Positions 33,897 to 48,800 of a stretch of 64,000 nt of DNA are shown here, in pieces. The notes beneath the pieces were generated by a model. It worked only from the letters and a program-made list of their open reading frames with translations. It was not told the DNA's origin and did no database searches. The DNA is taken from positions 65,016,252-65,080,251 of the forward strand of contig NC_034413.1 of the NCBI RefSeq assembly GCF_002078875.1. Reading direction: 5' to 3'. Position 1 is the first letter of the stretch, and every line of letters begins with the position of its first letter. The position numbers and the translations under genes are program-made. Origin of the DNA: Numida meleagris. Taxonomy: Eukaryota > Chordata > Aves > Galliformes > Numididae.

Positions 33897-36800
33897 GAAT
33901 AGGACTGTTTTTAACATTTGAAGTTGTGTAAGAGACATGCTACTTTTCCTTGCATGCACATGGTGAAAACTCTGTGCAATTGAACATACAGGTGTACAGT
34001 GTAATTCACTGCATTTCAAATGGGGTCACTTGAATCACCCAAAATAACTCAGTGCAGTGACATTAAAGTAAATTGTCTTTTAGTAATACCATGTATTATT
34101 GAAACCCCGGTGCCAAAGAAAACAACTGAAGAAGTTTAGAATGTTGCAGAAGTCTGTAACTTCACATATACCAGGGAAGCTTCTGCTGTTTGTAATTACA
34201 GCCCTAAAGCTCTGCAATTTCAAGCTTGACATCAGCTTTCAAAGCCAAGGAAGGCAGTTTGGCTTTGAACACAGACAAGGAATGGGTGGTACTTTGGCTA
34301 AAAAACACCACAAATGACCAGAAATGTTGAGTGATGTGATGCTGAACAAACTCAACAGCTGTTTCTAAAGCCATGGGGCCAAGTTTTGTAACTCTCTGTA
34401 TCCAAATGAAGTTATTCCACATTTAATGACTTAGGAGACTCCCAAATAGCAACATTTCTCCCATTTTGTTGATGTTTTACTGACTGGAGGTGAAGTTTAG
34501 GAGTATTCAGATTTACAGTGTAAGGAATTAATTCTTAGGAATTTGGTCAGTTGCTTTAACCTTAGTAAGCAGAATAAGCCAGAGGTGAAGATTTGTAAAT
34601 GCTGACTTAACTGGGTTTCTGGAAGATTCACAGAAATCCAGGGAACTCGTGCTCACAGGATGTGTTCCAACCGTTAACAGCTTGAACAGAGGCTAAACGT
34701 CTTTTACCCGTCATTAGAGATCCATCAGGTCCAGGCAGAGCCATCCAGCCTTTAGCTTACATGAATGCCCAGCCTGGATAATGCTGGCAGGCGTCTGAAT
34801 TGTAAATAAAAGAGCTGAAATATTGCCACTTTTCTCATGGTCTGCGAAGTTCATGTCCAGGGGTCACATTGGAAAGATTGAGACATCCTCCCAAAAACAA
34901 AGAAAAAATGATTTCATAGGCAAGCTCCAGCTCAGATAGATTACTGTAGAAGTTACATGCATGGATTTAGGCTAACTATACAGCCCAACAAACAATGAAC
35001 ATCTATATATATGTACATAAAAAAGTAGATGTAGCAACAAATTGCAAAATTTTGTATTATAGAAAATTTTCCAAACAAATTAGAATCTCCTTCTCTCTTT
35101 GCTTATGTTTCTTCTCTGCTTTTTCTCATTTATCATGAAGGATAAACATACTTTGAGCTACGTTCATCACAGGTAAATACTAAAAAGTATATTTATTTTT
35201 ATTTTCTTATACTGTCGATTTACAGGAGTAGTACTACTTCCACTGAAATTATTTGCCTGTCTCTAAAGGTCAGAGTTCCTGTCATTACCTATGACTCTGT
35301 TACATTCAGATGTTAGCAATGCAATGCTATACCAACACACTAAAATTACTCTGAAACCAGAGAATGTAACTAACTAACAAGAATGCCTTTCCAGTACCCC
35401 TGTAGACCTGGCTTTTAATTAGTAACGTGCAAAACAATGAATTTCACTTTAAAATCTTACGGCAAACATCTTCAGATTATGTTGCCTGTGGGACACCTCC
35501 GACTGGTTCCCCAGTACAAGATCATAGTCATATAGCTATATTTACAATGACCTCAAAAATAATCCAAAACAATCATAGCAGTCTCTCCACTTCACAGATA
35601 AGGAAAGAGAACAGGATAGAGGATCTAAGATATTTAAAGATAATGGAACCTGAACAAATGCACTCTGAAGAGAAAGCGTACCTGCAGAGAAAGGCAGCTA
35701 GATCCACGTGGTTGTCACATGATCACACATCATGCTCCCTTTGTGCGTAACTTTTGGAGAGCCCTTAAACATTCCCTGTTTTAGAGTTCTTAACTATAAA
35801 ATGCCTCTGAAGTATTTCAACATTTCAGGATATTACACACATGAAAAGTAGTTTGCCATATGGAAGCATCTAGAGATTCTGCAAAGAAAGACAGCAGGCT
35901 CCAAGAACGTCATATCTATTTGAATAAGTTGTTTAGTATGATAATTTGCCTTTTATGATATTTCACATTCTAAAAGCACTGCCTTAACTTTTAGAAACAC
36001 AAAAGTTAAATACTGAAAATGGTAACCCAGTTAGAAATGATCTTTATGGCATTCCCTTAACTTAACAGTTGTAAGATACTCTATTTTTATACAAGTGTTT
36101 CAACAGATTTCTGAAAACCAAAGCAGACTTGCTTTTTTATAGAAATACAGCAGCACTGTAAAAGTGTAACAGGTGCTGAACATCATGAAAATAATTTTGG
36201 ATTGCCCTTTATCTTACATTACTCTAATGTAATTATAATTTTTATATTTCTTAATTAATTGCCCTAATATTTGATGTGACTAATGCAAAGCCATCGATAT
36301 GGTGTTATTATAAGCACTTTTTATGGTTATTAAAAGCAGTTTTTCTTTTCTCTGAGAGTCATGTAACACAAATGCAGTGAGACTCTGGAACACAGACGTG
36401 ACCATTTTTGGCAACCTTGGGTTTAGATACTTTCCAAAGTTTTTCAGTTGGGAACACAGAAAAATAAGTCCTCACAAAATTGCCAGCTAGACATCCAATA
36501 ATGAAGATACTCAAAATAATTATGAGAAAGACCTATTATAAACTATGTTCAAACTAAATGAGAAGAGATAGACCAGGCTGGTTGGTTTGACTCTTCGCTT
36601 TAAACAATTTCTGGCAAAAAGATTCAGCTGTGCTCTATTTTGCCGTTGCATATAAATGCAACAGGAAATCTGTTAGAAGGAGTGGGGGTAAGCTAAGATA
36701 TTTGCTTGACACTTTCCTTGGTATTTTTGTCTGGTTCCTCCCTCAACTAGCAGGTGGCAAGTCCTGCTCTAGAGGAGGATAAACAGAACTAGAATAAATT

Positions 36801-39800
36801 CTCTGCAAATTTGCATTTGTGACTTAGAAATCCAAGACTGCTACCTTCACTGGAGCCTGTTTGTGACCAGCTCTGGTTTACAAAGGATCCAGGGACAAGG
36901 AATGGTCTCTCCAATCTGGAAGCTAAAGGGAACAGAACACAACCCAATGCAGATCTGCCCCATGCAGCAGCACAGCAAACTTTCTTTCCAGAGCCAGCTG
37001 TTCTTCCATGCAGATCAGTGTCATCCACAGCATTTCCTACACTAACCAGAGACCAACGTTACAACTGGGTCCCTCTATCAACAATGGGAGCAGTACAAGA
37101 GGGGAGCCTAATAATGCTGTTATTTCCCTACACACACTGCTTTCATGCAAAGAATGGAACATGGTATGCAAAGACAATACTAGAAGAAATTCACGCTCAT
37201 GTTATTGAGTCTCATGTTAAATGTTTGGTCTGAGCATTTTAATGACATTAGGAATATGAAAAACAACTAAGATTTGATCTGGGAAGCCTTTTTGATCATT
37301 GAAAATATTTTTTCCTTTTTCATCATCCCTACAAATTTAAGAGACAAGCCACATACCACTGTAATCCCCATTTTAATTAGATGGCTAGCAAGCTGGTCCA
37401 GAACCAAAACAAGCTGCCAAATACAATTAAACAGTTGTCAGAATATAGCACAATATTGCAGAGAATTTGTTATGAAGAGGTGTTAAGAATGCAAAGCATT
37501 CCAGACACCTCTAATGGAGAAATGGTAAGTCTGTGTTCTTATGCACATTTAAAAACATTATTCAAATTTTAAGTTGCTTTTTGGTGTAGAGAGTTTTAGA
37601 TACTTTTACTGACTGTAGGAAAGGCCATTCAGACTTTCAGGGCTGTAGATGCAGCCAGAGTTGGCATGGAGCCATTTAACACCTCACACCTGTAAAATTC
37701 TCACAGTGGAGTTCCCACACTCTCAGAATCTTCTTTTTAAAAGTGCAAAACCACTTGCAATCCTCATACTGGTCTGTATGTTCAAGAACTCATCTCTGCG
37801 GGGTATTTGTCAGACACTACAATTCAAACATAGAAAAAGTGTGTTGGAATAACATGATATTTATTTGGAAACTGAATGTAAATTGGAAAAATTGTCACAA
37901 CTTTGCACATTATTTTTACTGGTCAGTTTTGCTAATATGAATAAATATACAACTGACTATGATAGTTTTGAATTGGCAACTATGTTTATCATTTAATTTT
38001 ATTTCTGTACTGTGCTATCAACATTTATTTACATTTATTGTATTGTTGGATATTTTGTGGCACCTAGAATCTTACCCTATAAACTCATTTCCATGATCAA
38101 TTAACTGGAAAGCAAGTGATAATCATAGATGTCATCCTGCTGTTCATTCAGACCAACAGGCAAATTTTATCTTGTATTTCAATACCCTCTATCACCTCTG
38201 CTAGAGAAGATTATCTTATTTGTACAAAGTAGTTAAATAATCCAGGTAACTGCAAGTAAAATTATTGATAAAGAAAGGAGAGAATTGCAGGCTTATACAT
38301 ATATATTGCTACTCAGTGGGTGTAAGCAAACTGTTGAATGTATTGACTTCCAGCCAGATCAGGATATTTCCAGGATATATTGTCTATAAAGACACTTAGA
38401 GTTCTCTAAGCACAGATGAAATGGTGCTTGCTGATTTCTTCCTAATGAAGGCCATTTTGTAAGCTCAGAAGAGAAAATAGTAAGCTATCAAAGGATAGCT
38501 TGGATATCTAGCTCTTATTCTACAAAAAGCAGTCATTTCTTAGTTGTATTTAGCACTGTCTTCAATGGAAGGCATGTTAGTTCATTACTATCTAATAACT
38601 TTACTCTTTTCTATTCCCAAATACACTTTAAGCTGTGCAAGTCTAGAAGGCTCTCACTTTGCTGGATCTTATTTGCCCGTATTTTTTTTAAATAAAAGGT
38701 ATTCCGTTTCTTTTGTTAGCATGCTTTCAGCTCAGCGACTAAAAGATTGCAAACCCTTTACTTCTCATACAGCTGCCAGAATGTGAAAAAGACAAAGTTT
38801 GAACTAGGTTATTAATTCTTTTTTTTGTACAGATCATCTAACAATGAAAACTCACCCTTCGTAGCCAGATTTAATTTTAAATCCAAGTCCTGAACACAGA
38901 CACTTCTGCCAAAGAAATCAAAAGTCAGGAAGAAGAAAAGGAAATCCTCTGTGCTATCTTTTTTATCTTTCTGGGCTGACATATAAGCAAACCTGTCAGA
39001 GAGAGAAGCAGCTGTTTGATAGTTCTCTGTTGACTGTGACTGTAGGACAGAATTGAAAGCCCTTCATACAAATCACATTCTCAGAGTGCTAATCTTAGCA
39101 ACCTATTGCTAAGAGCCACAATAAAGAAGCTTGTCATCGGTCCTTCTTCAGGGCTGTAACACAGAGACATTCTACTAGCAAGGATGACACAGAAAACAGG
39201 CACCCAGAACACACAGAACTGCCCTGCAATTGGGCTTAGTGCACAAACCCAATATATTAGGTTAGCTGTAGGCTCTAAGCCATTCAGTAAAACCTACAAT
39301 TAAATGTGAGTCTTAGTAACAAATTCCCTTTCTTCTATGTTTTTAATAAGGCTTTGTTTGTAGCTTTGTAATGCAGTAATTATAAATAAAAGATTTTTGG
39401 AAGCTTGTAATACCGGTGTTTCTAGTAAAAACATTTTAAAACTATTACAGTTTTCTTCTAGTTGCTCAATCTTGATAATAGGTAGGAATCAGTATGAAAT
39501 CCTACTCAGTAATAAACAAAATCAGGACAATCTTAGCAGCTCCTCTGAAGGATGCAGAGTTCTAAAACCAAGAGAGAAAACAGTAAATGATTAACGTACC
39601 ACAATCCTTTGCATTTCTCCAATTTTAGAGTAATTGATTTGACACATCCACTGCTAATTCCAATCAAAGTAACAGAACTTGCCTTCCTTTCTCTGTTAGA
39701 TGAGTCTAATTTACTCAGACAAAAAAATAGTCCAGGTAACATCAGATAAGATGTGATGTTAAAGCAGGAGGAGACTAAAAGGCTGCATGTTGCTGTTTAC

Positions 39801-42800
39801 AACACGTAATCAAATTAAACTATCTGGTGTACTTTGAGTTTTATTATGTTTTCCATGCACTACTACTCCAAGAAGCAACACATTCTCAGGATAAGTCCCT
39901 TTATGTCAAATAGTATGCACCTCTTCTTTTAGCAAACAAAGGGGTTTTGCTGATGCTCTTTTTCCTTATACAAGCTTTTTATTGGAAAGAAATGGCATCA
40001 AAAACAAAAAGAAATTTTCTACATTTCAGTGTACTGGGAACGTTGAAAGCAGAGTTAACATGTACATGACTTGCAATCAAAATGAGTTTTCAATGGAAGA
40101 GCCAAAGCCACAACCAATGAAGTCACCTAAAATATCCTGACAACTTTTCTAAAATGATAAGCACAGTCTCTGAAAATCAGCACTGAAAAGAGCTAACTTA
40201 GAAAGGGTTAACACATTTCCTACAGTCGTGGCATATATAGCTCTAAAAACTTTTTGCAGCAATAATATATTTGTAAAATATTACTTCAAATAATTGAAAG
40301 TGAAGAAAAAGACAAGCATGTTTTTAGCATTCCCAGATAGACCCTTACTGTCTTTTACAAGTCTTAACAACTCTTTTCCCCCTCAAGTAGGTAAACTTCT
40401 CCTAAGTCAGAGGATATTGCTGCTAAGATTCAAACAAGTAGTATATATTGCTGTATTAAATATTATTTTTGAGAAATAAAAGAGGGATCATATGAGAAAA
40501 AAAGCTTATTCTTAAGAAGTGGAAGGAGCAAGCTACATTTTATTTAATGCGTAAAGAAAACTACCATGAGTTCTGAAGCAATGTGTATTTCCCAAAATAT
40601 TTCACAGTATCTTGTCTGTATAGGTGTGAAATAAGCCTCCAGAGTCTCACACTGTATAAATCTATGTCATCCTCTTCAGGTATCCTTTTTTATATTACTA
40701 GGAAAGACAATATCCTTTCTTCCAAAGAGAACTTGTAATGGCTCCTCAAGTATCTTAGCAGTACAGCTTCCTTGTCCATACTATCTGTTCAGAAACAGCC
40801 TGATACATATCATTGTTCTACTAAAGAAAAAAAAATCAAGAATAGGCAATTGAAAGGAATGCCCAGGGAGAAAAGATTAATTTGGATCTGGAGTTGAGGT
40901 TCCAGGAATGACATGCCTACCTCAAGTGGAAAGCAGGAGATTCGTCACAGTACACTTGTAAAGCCTTGATAGAGTTCTTAGGAAAATTCTGAAATTCATT
41001 CTGCAGTGAGGAACATACATCGTTGTACACGAAAGGAGGTGATCATTCCGTACGTATACAGCATAAACAGTTAGTAATAATAACATGTTAAGTGGTTTTT
41101 AAATATGCTAGTCAAATAAAGTCTCCTCCTTGTCAGAAAATCCTTATGATACAGAAGCAAGTCTTTATGCTATTTGCTCAGATTTCAAAAGAAAAACAGT
41201 CGTCTTTGGCCTCCCCAGCACCTTCTATGAATCTAAGACAGTAAAAGAATCAATCAGCAGGTGGACTACTCACAAGCCCACTTTCTTTGCTGTTGCTCAT
41301 TGCACAAGACTGTATAATGCCACAGCTATAGGACTGCACAAACATACGTATTTACAGCACATTCTCATTCACGTTAATATAACTGAAAATAATTTCAAGA
41401 TAAGATTATCAGTAAGTAATCGTCCACTGGGTTATGAGTGCTGGTAAACTGGACTCTGAAACAAACCACTTCATTAATAACTTGGTAATTACTTTTGACA
41501 AGTTCTTTTGTTGAAAACTAATTTTTTTCTCAAACAACTAATACAATGAAGGAGAAAATGGTACTTATCAGGAGTTAGTAAGTTAACACAGTGGCAAGAA
41601 ATTTAAATAAAACTGTGAATGATTTTTTTAATGCTGTACATTACTCAGTGGAAATGATTTTTCTCAATTGTTTCCTTCCATCATGGAACACACACAGCAC
41701 TGATTTTTTGATCCATAATTTTGATGTTCTTTGATGATCTAATAGGTTCTGGATTAAATCTGTAGCTTTATACTGATGCAAGTGGAATTGTTGAATTTTT
41801 AAGTTGTACTGGGAAAGAATTTGTAAAAACAGGTGTTGGCCTTTGGAAGCTGTACATAACTGAACACAACAAAGACTAGATTATCAATTTCATGATGAGT
41901 ATCATAGAATGCAATTCTTAAGAGAAAATTTCATTGATGCAGAAATAAAGCTAAAAGAATATATGCATGAAACAAATAAAAGCAATTTTATAAATACTCT
42001 CTAAAATTAGTTTTTTATAAATTAATTCATGTTGTCTGTACATGCCAATCCATTTTCCCCTCATAGCTCAGTTTCCCCTGGTGCTAAGATTTTTTTAATT
42101 TCTGTCTTGCAGTGACCTGAAATGGATGTACAGCATCCATTTCCTCTCAGCACCACTTTGAACTTGCACAGCTCCATACCAAAAAATACTGCTACCAGAA
42201 AATCTCACTGCCAAACAGATTGAAACACGGAACTTCAAATAACACTTAACTGCTTTTATATGTCTGTTCTACTTGTGTACAATGAGATAGGTTGTCTTTT
42301 TATTTTTTAAAACTAAAATACCCAACACCTTTTCTAGGTCCTTTTTAAATCAAGGCCAATGACGACGATAAAGACTCATCATCACTGTGTTAGTCACCTT
42401 CTGCGCCATGGCATTTACAAAACCTTGCTGACATGCAATGACTCACTGTACTTGTATATATTTCCTACACTTTGAGAAAGATCAGCACAGCACTGCCATT
42501 GGTCAAACAAGGAGAGAACTGAAAAACAATCGCCAAATGTAAGCTTAGTCATATACTTCATTTAAATACAGAAATTGTCATCAGACTGAGGTGTCATCCA
42601 GTGTCCATCAAAATCAATAAAATGACTTCATTTGATCTGAGCATACACTGGACCAGATCTACAATTTATATGATAAATATTACTTTATTGTCACTCAATT
42701 TCAATGAGAAAGTATATACACTTACACAAGTGGACATTTAACCTTTTATAAAAATGCATTAAAACCTGTTAAAAGTGTCCTACTGTCCTCAATCACTCTT

Positions 42801-45800
42801 GAAGAATCTATCAAGCTCTGTACGTAAAGATCTTCAAATAACAGGTCTTATTTTTGAAGCTAATCAACTCTAACAAAATGGAAGAACATACGCTCTTTCA
42901 GTGTTACCCTAAGCACATAGGCCCCTACACTTTACTAAGAATTTGAGAAGCCTCAATAAAGTACAGTGAAGCATAGTTCATGTCAAATAAAATTAAAAAA
43001 AAAAAAGTCATTTGTACACATCTTCAAATTAAAGAAAGTTTAGCAGTACAAAGCAAAATATGCTTCCATGTGTTTTCATGTTCACGTAGGCACAAAAACA
43101 GACACATTGGGAGGAAGTAAACCAAACTGAGCTGACAGATGTGGTAATACATTACATTTGTAGAAACACAGTATGGTGCCAATAGGCTGTGTGATATGCT
43201 GTGAGAAGTTACACTATATTAAAGAAACAAAAAGAAGAGCCACACTTAACACCCACTAGTAGCACATCCTTCCTCAGATCCCAGCCACATGCCATCAGCA
43301 GAAAACTCTTAAAATGGGGGAAAGAAAGGGGAAATATACTGGAGCTTAAACAGTCTTCCAGCTCAACCAGTGAAGCCAGCTATTTATTTTCCCATGTTTC
43401 TAACACGACATAAGCTGCCATAGCAAAATGAGAGAAGCAACATTCAATGGATGGGTTCTGTGTTTCACGCCATTCTTCTTGTACTTGCTTTCTTATTTTT
43501 TTAAACTAGAGAAAGCCTTGATTCAAAATAAAGAGATCAGCAGGCCAAATAGACACTGCTCTCATTCTTTTTAAGCACAACACAAGAGGCGAGCTGCTGG
43601 CTTCAGCTTGGGCAGACCTAAGTCTTCTGCTTTGTCCAGTTCTGACATCTTCAATTGCTGCCATGACAACGCTGACATAGCCACATGCTGCAAAGTGCTC
43701 TTACTTTAAATATTGTATAAATGAACATAAATCTTTCATATTCCTCAGGCTGCTCTTGTTTTTGAAGTGGGTGCTATGTTCCTCTTCTCAGCATTATTTG
43801 AGGGAGAAATATTATAAAAATCATTTATATTGTTATTCACTGAACACTGAAAAATTTTGACAACTCAACCTGGCATAATTTTCATATTTTTTTATGAGAA
43901 GCAGTACATAAGACACTGTATCCTAGCTTCAGAGAAAGACAATTTCAACAAATTTTCTGTCTTGAGAAATTCAACCGTTGGAAAACTGAGGACCTCCACT
44001 ATAACTTATGTTCCATGTGGAAGCTTATGATAATTCAGGTGAAATTATTTTTTTAAATGTTTCAACTTTCAAAGTGAGCATTTGGGGGATTTTCAATTAA
44101 TTGTTTTAATTCCTTTTCAATATTATTTATAAGAACTGAAACATTTCTCAGGGCAGCAACACTCCTCTCCATCTCCAGCTGAACTTCAAAGCACAAAGGT
44201 GACATCATGCTTTCTGCATTTGAGAATCTGTAAAAAACCTTAAAACCAGAGTACAGCTTCTACTACCATGGACATGTAAATCTCTAAGTGCTAACATTAA
44301 TTTCAATCCTACATTCAAAAAAGTAGTTGTGATAACCCTAGAAATAAGTTATATCTTCATTACTTGAAATTCAATTGAAGAAACTTTAGAACCATCCTAC
44401 AACCACATAAGGAGGAAAAAAAGAAAAAAAGAACAGCCAGCCTTTTCCAAAAACAGAAAAAAATTCTTTTTTCACTGCAAAGGCTTACAGAGACATTTAC
44501 ATAGGTATTCTAATTTAAAACTGGCATTCAGTTGATATGTTATTATTATTTTACATCCCTGGGTTTACTACTGCTTGTTGTTCTAGTAGGACTGTCTTGC
44601 GAGCAGACCTCTGGAGCCACAACCTGCAGAGAGAAATCATAATCTCCATTCATGGTGGAACAAAACATGGATGAGTTTATTTAGGACTGAATGGAGCTCA
44701 TAGGATTGCGAGCACTATGTACTGTAGCAGATTCTGTTTTCATTAGAGGCAGTGTGTTTAGACTGCCCTAATAACCCACATTTTTGAGTTTCTTTACTAA
44801 AATGGCCATCAACCTCTTGTGTGAGCTCTCCATTTCAGGCCCTTTTCTTCCCATGCAAAGAGTATGGAACTTCTCCTAACATCTCATAACTTATATGTAG
44901 ATCTTTGACTTACATACAGATATGCCAGAATAAAATGACACTGAGGATCATCAAAGCACATCGCTTTCTTGTTGGCAAATACAAAGTAATGATCTAATGA
45001 CCTATAGGGAAATGCATGAGACAGGATTAAGCTCATCTTTATTAGTCCCAGGATTTTCTTCATAGATACTTAAATAAAATAGATAATACTAGATAGTAAC
45101 AGGAAGTAGATGATAACAGACAAAACAATTCATTTTATTTTTCTTTTAGGCTCACTTTTCCACTTCAGCATTTAAACAGAGTTAATCAGTTCCCTCCAGA
45201 GCAAAGGCAAGTACTATAAACAGAACCACACAGCTCAAGGGATGTTCAGCAAACACGTTCAATCAACACTTGCTCCTTCTGGAATTAACAGGATGTGCCT
45301 CTGCATCAGTTCCAGCCATTGTCTACGGTTTGAACCATACGGTAGTCTCTGTGTGTGCCATAATATGATTTGGATTGATGGGAAAAGGTCATTAGGGCTA
45401 TTCTAAAACTGTACTGTTATGTCCAAATTTTATTTAATGAGGATTACCTAATTTACATCTGAAAACCGGCACCTACTGCAAACAAACAAGTTAAAGAACG
45501 CATGTGCAGGGCTGAAGTTGATGATGGGAAGGCAGATTTAAATCTACTGTGCCAAGCTTCCTATTCTGTATGAGCATGCTAATTATTAGCACTAGAATAA
45601 GGGTTTTATTAAGCAAATGAATAAAATCTTGAATCACAGTATTACCCTTCTTTCTGATAAATGCAGACATCTCAAATTTAATTATTATGGAAAACAGCAA
45701 GCTTATGATCATAGAGTTTGCTGGCGCATGGGCTGGTGCGACGCTTTAGGAGGAGATAGTGATAGATAAGCGGTTTAGTCATAACACACATTAAAGAAAG

Positions 45801-48800
45801 GATGAATGTAATGAATAGATGAATGCAGTCAATAAACAGGTGTCAATTAGTGGTCTCGATCCTGCAAGTACCCACAGAAATTGGCAAATTTCAGCAACAT
45901 TAATATCTCATTTAAACTGGTAGGATTGCCCAAATTCTCCTAAGTAACTCTATATTCTTCATTATTTCAGTAGACTGTAGGGTAATTATGAAAAGATGTG
46001 GAGCTTTCCTGGCCAGTCACTTTACAACCCTGAAATACTTTAAGGAAAGATAACACAGGGCCATTCTTGCACCCAGAAACATAGATTCCTTTCATCTCTG
46101 GAGCCAAATCACGCAACTCCAATTTCCCATTAATTAGATAGCCTTCCAGAGGATTATTTGCTAATTATCCTCAGTAGGATTTCAGCAGATGAAAAACATA
46201 TATAGCAAAAAAAAAAAACCCAAAAACATGAAGATAGACTTCTCTAAGAAATGTGGCATTTTAATACAGAGCATAATATGGGAATACCTCACAGATTCTT
46301 GGGGCTGCTTGAACTCTGGCACCCCAGGAGTAAAACCCGGTTGTGTTAACTGCTCCCCAGGCAACAAAGCAGCCAGGGTTCCTTACGCTCTGAAATCACC
46401 CAGCACTACACAGGACTTTAAAATAAGGTTATTTTTACAAAACAGCATATTTAAGCAACTACTTGTCAGATGTGGGAAGAGGTACAAAAAATAAGTGCGA
46501 TGTCTAAGGGCTATGTGTCATTTATTAGCTATGGGAATTTCCTTCTCTTTCATTCTGCCAGCAGAGCTGATGACAGGCACAAGAGATATTTTTGCACTTG
46601 TTATGACCAAGGACCAATTCTCAAACAAGGCAAGATTTCCACACCAGCTATTCCCAAACAGAAATGCTTGAGTGTGAATTTCCCCCATAAAACTCCCTGC
46701 TAACTCCTTAACTCTACAGATTTTACTGTGATGTTGGATTTACTTTTGATAGGAAACTCAATCAAGAAGCATGTCCATACTAATGAAATACTACTTCTGG
46801 CCGTCTTATTTTGAGCAATATGATGGTGCTTTTGTAACATGCAGCCCTTTCTGCTAGATATATGAAGTATTAGCAAGACACTTATTACTAAGTAAATATA
46901 TTCATCCTTCCAGGCCAGCTTGAACCCAGGTATGTAACATGTATTTTGCGAATCACAACTCACACAAGGATGTTAGCAACGCTAACAAGTGCACCTTACT
47001 ACTTGCTGATGATCCATGAAATGATGATTGACAGATGAATTCAAATTTGAGGATTTTGATGTATGTGGGCAAGGTTACAGATTCATCACAAATTTCAGGA
47101 TTTGAAGGATAGCAGGTAGCATGAGTTTCTATAAACCCTTGCTGTCTACATGCTTTTCACAATACTATAGAAATAAATGTATTATGATGACTTAATATAG
47201 TGCTCAGAGGGGCTTTACAAAAATGTTGCTGCTTCCATGAAAGCTGAACATGTAAATAAACAGCCATTCCCAGACCGAATGCGCTCAGAACAAATCTGCC
47301 TTTTTTCAGCCTTGCAATTACAACTATCCCTGCTTTGTGAGCCTTCTTTCACACCCCTGAACTTCCTTCACAAAATTTAAGCCACAATTTAATTGCTGGA
47401 TGCTCATGCAAACTCCCGACATGAAACTATCTCATTCTGGGTTTTGAGTTACTACATGCCCACCAAATGCAGCAGAGATTGTATCTATATCCAGTAAGTC
47501 CCTCCCAAACTAGTACTCCACTGATGAATGAGACATCTGTAACCAGAATGGATGAGACAGGAAGAGAGAATTGCCAGACTCGTCATAGCAGCAGCAGAGA
47601 GTTATTCTTTCTGACTCCCTGCTAACCGAAATACGGTGCACAGTTTTGGCTGCAGCTCTTGACTGACTGACTGCCATATCCTCCTCCATTATTTCCAAGC
47701 CGTAGCAATGCAGGGCCTGTTCCAGGATATTCTACATCCAAAATCTGGGCAGCACTGTGCTGTCACATGATGGAGTACCACTGAGATAAGCAAAACGACA
47801 CCTCAGCCATCCATCCAGCAGCCAGAAGAAGGATGGTTCATAATACAATAAAGTAATGAAACACAGGACAGACAGCTCTCTAAAGGTAAGCCCTACATGT
47901 TTTTAAGACAGTTTTGCAGCGAGTCCAGCTCTTAGGTAGTTCATGTTCAGCATCTCCTATATATTTGATACTCAGCTGCTGAAACAAGTGTTAGCTGTTG
48001 CATCTTATTCTATAGAATCAGTTGTTACACAGACAGTAGCCTGTAAACACCTAAATCTAGGAATAAAACATCCTACAATGTTTACAGCACTAACACTTAA
48101 TGAGTTTTTACCTTCATGTGGGCAATCCGTCAGTATTTCACTTCTTTAGATAACTAAAGCCATGGGCAATACAGTTAAATTTTGTCTATTCAAATACGGA
48201 ACAAGTCCAGAAAAAATCGAAGTTAAAACAACAGCAACTTGCTACTTGTTGCCAAAGAACCTCAAAGGCTCACTTTCACTGGCTAAGACTTACGACAGTT
48301 GATGACAGCAGTAGGTAGTATACTACAAAATGAAGATGAAATCCTTGCTCCCAAGCCAATGCCAAATTCCAGCAGTACTTTTGAGCAATTCTTAGCCCTT
48401 CTAACTCAGTTTTTGAACTGTCACTTGAGTGGGAGGTGTGAATTGAGGAAATGTTTTCATGCGCTTCCTCATTTAGCCATTTCTCCATAACACACATTGG
48501 CAGAGCTCAGAGAAAAAACACACTGCAGACTGTTCACTACTTTCTGAGTGAATTACTCAGCTTTTTAGCTAAGCCAGCGTTTACACCTCCCAGGGTTTCC
48601 AGAAATGCTGAAGGCTGCAATTCTTACTCTTCAACACAAAGACCCAAAGCGCAGGAACAAATCCCTTTCTGCTGCCATATTTTTACGGGTCCTGCATCAC
48701 AACAATACATACATGAAATCTATTAAACTTCAGGTTACTAGTGAAAGGAAAAAATGGTTTGGAGACTTTGTAATGCAAAGAAGAAACATGTATATACACT

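Noticed and set aside
33388..33931. Two long overlapping plus-strand frames ending in Arg/Glu repeats
   Set aside because: The repeats are the translated GA microsatellite. The remainder has no recognisable homology.
36789..37233. Cluster of short open frames on both strands near 37 kb
   Set aside because: Considered as a possible gene or retroelement. No domain, splice-consistent frame or repeat consensus was recognised.
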